From Spinacia oleracea (Eukaryota; Streptophyta; Magnoliopsida; Caryophyllales; Amaranthaceae), in contig NC_079489.1 of the NCBI RefSeq assembly GCF_020520425.1, positions 93,538,810 through 93,602,809 of the forward strand: a DNA stretch of 64,000 nucleotides. Direction: 5' to 3'. The translations under genes and the position numbers were made by a program. This document shows positions 61,841 to 64,000 of the stretch, one piece after another; position 1 is the stretch's first letter, and each line of letters begins with the position of its first letter. The notes under the pieces were generated by a model that worked only from the letters and a program-made list of their open reading frames with translations, ran no database searches and was not told the origin of the DNA.

Positions 61841-64000
61841 GTCATCAAAACATAGAGTATGTTTTATGGCCTCTAACCATTTAAAACATTTGAGTCTATA
61901 TGTGGCCTCTAACCATTTTAGGGAATCTGGGTTTCGTCATAGCTTTCTTACAGGTCACAAACTCATTAACCTACATGATAATAGTCTGACTGCAAGTTGT
62001 AGGTTTCTTCACTATCTAATAGAAGAATCGCATAGCTTCAGTGACCTGAACTCCATGTTTCTTCACTATCCAATAGATGAATATCATAGTTCCGGTGACT
62101 TGAACTCTATGCCTACTTGGGTATAGAACATCAAACAATAGAATATTAATAGCTACTTGAAAGTCCTTTGAATATTCCGTTCTCCTTGAAGCACTTGTAA
62201 AGTCTTCTAAGAGATGTCTATTCTTTAAAGCCACTTCTAAAGTCCTTGAGAATATGTGTTCGGATTTTCTGAAGAACTTCGAAAAGCCTCCGGAATGTCC
62301 GTTTATGTTTGTTGTTCGCCTCGAAGACTTTCGAGGTCTATTTTCTCCCACTTGTCATTTTGGAAACGAATCTCCAAAAGGACATCATTTCGAGCAAACA
62401 AACATTATGTTCTCAAAAATTCGTGGTCGAAACAATACCCTTGTGTCTCATTTGAATAAATCACAATGAAACATATATCTATACTTGGGCCTTAGTTTGT
62501 TGAATAATAAACACTAAGCTCCCACTGAGTTTTTCAACTCTTTAGATATATATATTATTGAAAAGATATTCTGAAATTACTTTTGAATGGCTTTGACGAA
62601 TTTGGTTTAGTTTGGTGGTAGTTGAGCATTTTGTTTAGAAATTATAGGAAAATTCTTTATGATTCATCATTGATCGAATCAAGTACTAATTGACTTCGAT
62701 CATTCCAACTTCGATATGCCATATCTTATGGAGCTAGATTGTGAATTTACTACACACAATCATTGATGATCATCTTGACTTAAGTAATCATCAACATGAT
62801 CTATCCTAGATCTTTATGATTACTTACCAAGTAGAATTTATACTTCTGAATCTTTGAACTAGCCAAACAGATTCATACTTATATCACATTGAGTAAATAA
62901 ACCTATATTCACTCAAATCTGTGTGACATAATAAAGTCATAAAACCTTTCTTTAGCTTTGAATTCTATTGTCTAGGTGTTCTAAAAATAGTTCATATCTT
63001 TTGTTACTTTCAACAAGTAAGACTTGCTTGTCTTAAATTGATCTAGAAATCAATCAACTTTCAAAAGTCCATCAAAATAGAGCTTTTGAATGTTAACTTG
63101 TTGATATGGTCTAAGTAACAATGCCAAAGATTAGTGGAACTCAAATCAAGAGATTGATTTGAACCTAGTAAAGTTCTTATTGTTAAAGAGTTGTTTGTTT
63201 TAATCAAGCATATTGACTCAACCCGTAAATGACCATTTCATTCAAATAAACAAACAAACATTGTTTTTGTTCTTCTGAATGTGAGTCTTTCTGTGTTTGA
63301 AAACAGAAATTTAGGTATGCTGATTATGGAACGAAATAGCCATTAAGTTCCAGCCTTTGAAAGGACTTAAAACAAACTAGATGACCCTACAACTAATGTA
63401 GCATTGCCATGCTTCATTTCCCACTTGTAGGCCATTAGTGTAGCCTAGCTTCCATTGTTTGAGTTTTTACCGAAGTAAGAACCTCAAGCGGTATATGATA
63501 CCAAGGAAGTTTGATTGCTAGGTCACTTCTTTTAAACATAAACTTATATGTAGAAACGGAATTGTAAATTCCTTTAATTTGTTCCTTTGTTTTCCTATTT
63601 CTTGTACCTTTTCTAATATCCTTAAGAATTGAATTCTCTAGTGTTGACTTTTATACTTTGTTTAGACATGTCCAATGTACTCCAACAAAGTTCTTATCAT
63701 TTAATTTATGTTGAATGTTTTGTTTCAACTAGATGATCTTACCAGAAGCTTCTAAAGTTCTCTAAGCATCGATCTATTCGAATGTCTAGGGACTAGACTC
63801 ATTCGAGAATTAAATGGACAAAGATATTAGGTTGTTAACCATTGGTAAAGCTGAGTGTTTAAACTCAATGCTTTATGTTCTCAAAACTACATTGTATTTT
63901 GAATTCACAAGCACCAATCGGTTTGCCATTCGACTTTGATACTCGAAAACAACCATAAAAGTCGCTAAAAGAAACGTACATTTTAAATCTCTCATTTTCT
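61841..64000. other. Decayed internal DNA of the minus-strand Copia element
   Basis: This should correspond to integrase and upstream pol. I recognise no motif. A minus-strand frame at 62016-62351 (SGGFSKFFRKSEHIFSRTLE) has no domain. The direct repeat TTCTTCACTATC(C/T)AATAGA near 62005 and 62059 marks a local duplication. Confidence 0.35.

Noticed and set aside
1..64000. tRNA or rRNA genes
   Set aside because: I saw no cloverleaf-like or rRNA-like sequence; tRNA-complementary stretches are PBS sites. No scan program was run.

Overview
The window is eukaryotic nuclear DNA from a flowering plant. It shows spliceosomal-type exon/intron borders, LTR retrotransposons with plant-type gag-pol, CACTA and Helitron-type signatures, and no operon structure. 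Paired GCGCCCAG/CTGGGCGC palindromes in LTR and UTR DNA made me think of Caryophyllales such as spinach, beet or quinoa. That is a recollection, not a proof. I see no intact ordinary host gene. The window is a stack of nested transposable elements, with fragments of host genes carried inside two of the layers.

Layout, left to right. 1-2342: the 3' end of a plus-strand Tat-type Gypsy element, with an antisense accessory gene (aORF) on the minus strand, a polypurine tract and a 392-bp LTR. 2343-3098 and 17308-17401: two halves of one transposon-type gene, split by a complete Gypsy chromovirus (Tekay/Del type, 3099-17302, perfect TSD AGGAG). That chromovirus carries a 5'-truncated L1-like LINE (9627-11444). 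17400-24754: a badly decayed minus-strand Tat-like element with its aORF on the plus strand, integrase, RT and gag scraps on the minus strand, long minisatellite-like arrays, and a PBS with the edge of an LTR. 24755-28755: a plus-strand Copia element cut short by the next insertion. 28756-30231: an LTR of another minus-strand element, whose probable internal DNA continues at 30232-30689 and 47501-about 53000. 30690-47500: a Harbinger/Tourist-like TIR element split by a 15.5-kb Tat-type Gypsy element (31332-46869) with about 99% identical LTRs. Inside the aORF of that Gypsy element sits a 3.4-kb CACTA element (34080-37517) carrying two copies of an ETF-alpha-like gene fragment. 47501-53400: repeat-rich non-coding DNA with recurring double palindromes and a fragment of a YTH-domain (ECT-type) gene. 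54000-56550: a broken small gene with an RG-rich tail, embedded in a dispersed ACTATATG-type array and closed by a Helitron-like 3' end. 57201-57977: a truncated minus-strand Tekay LTR. 57978-64000: the 3' LTR and decayed internal DNA of a minus-strand Copia element.

The most informative pieces are the three Tat-type elements that each carry an aORF antisense to pol, the ETFA capture inside the CACTA element, the YTH/ECT fragment, an array of PPT-like repeats next to a 3' LTR, and a LINE 5' junction built by template jumping. Nearly all coding regions here contain stops, frameshifts or insertions. None of the proteins is expected to be made in full, except possibly the Tat gag-pol up to its single nonsense codon. 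Boundaries of decayed pieces are approximate, and no alignment or database search was run.
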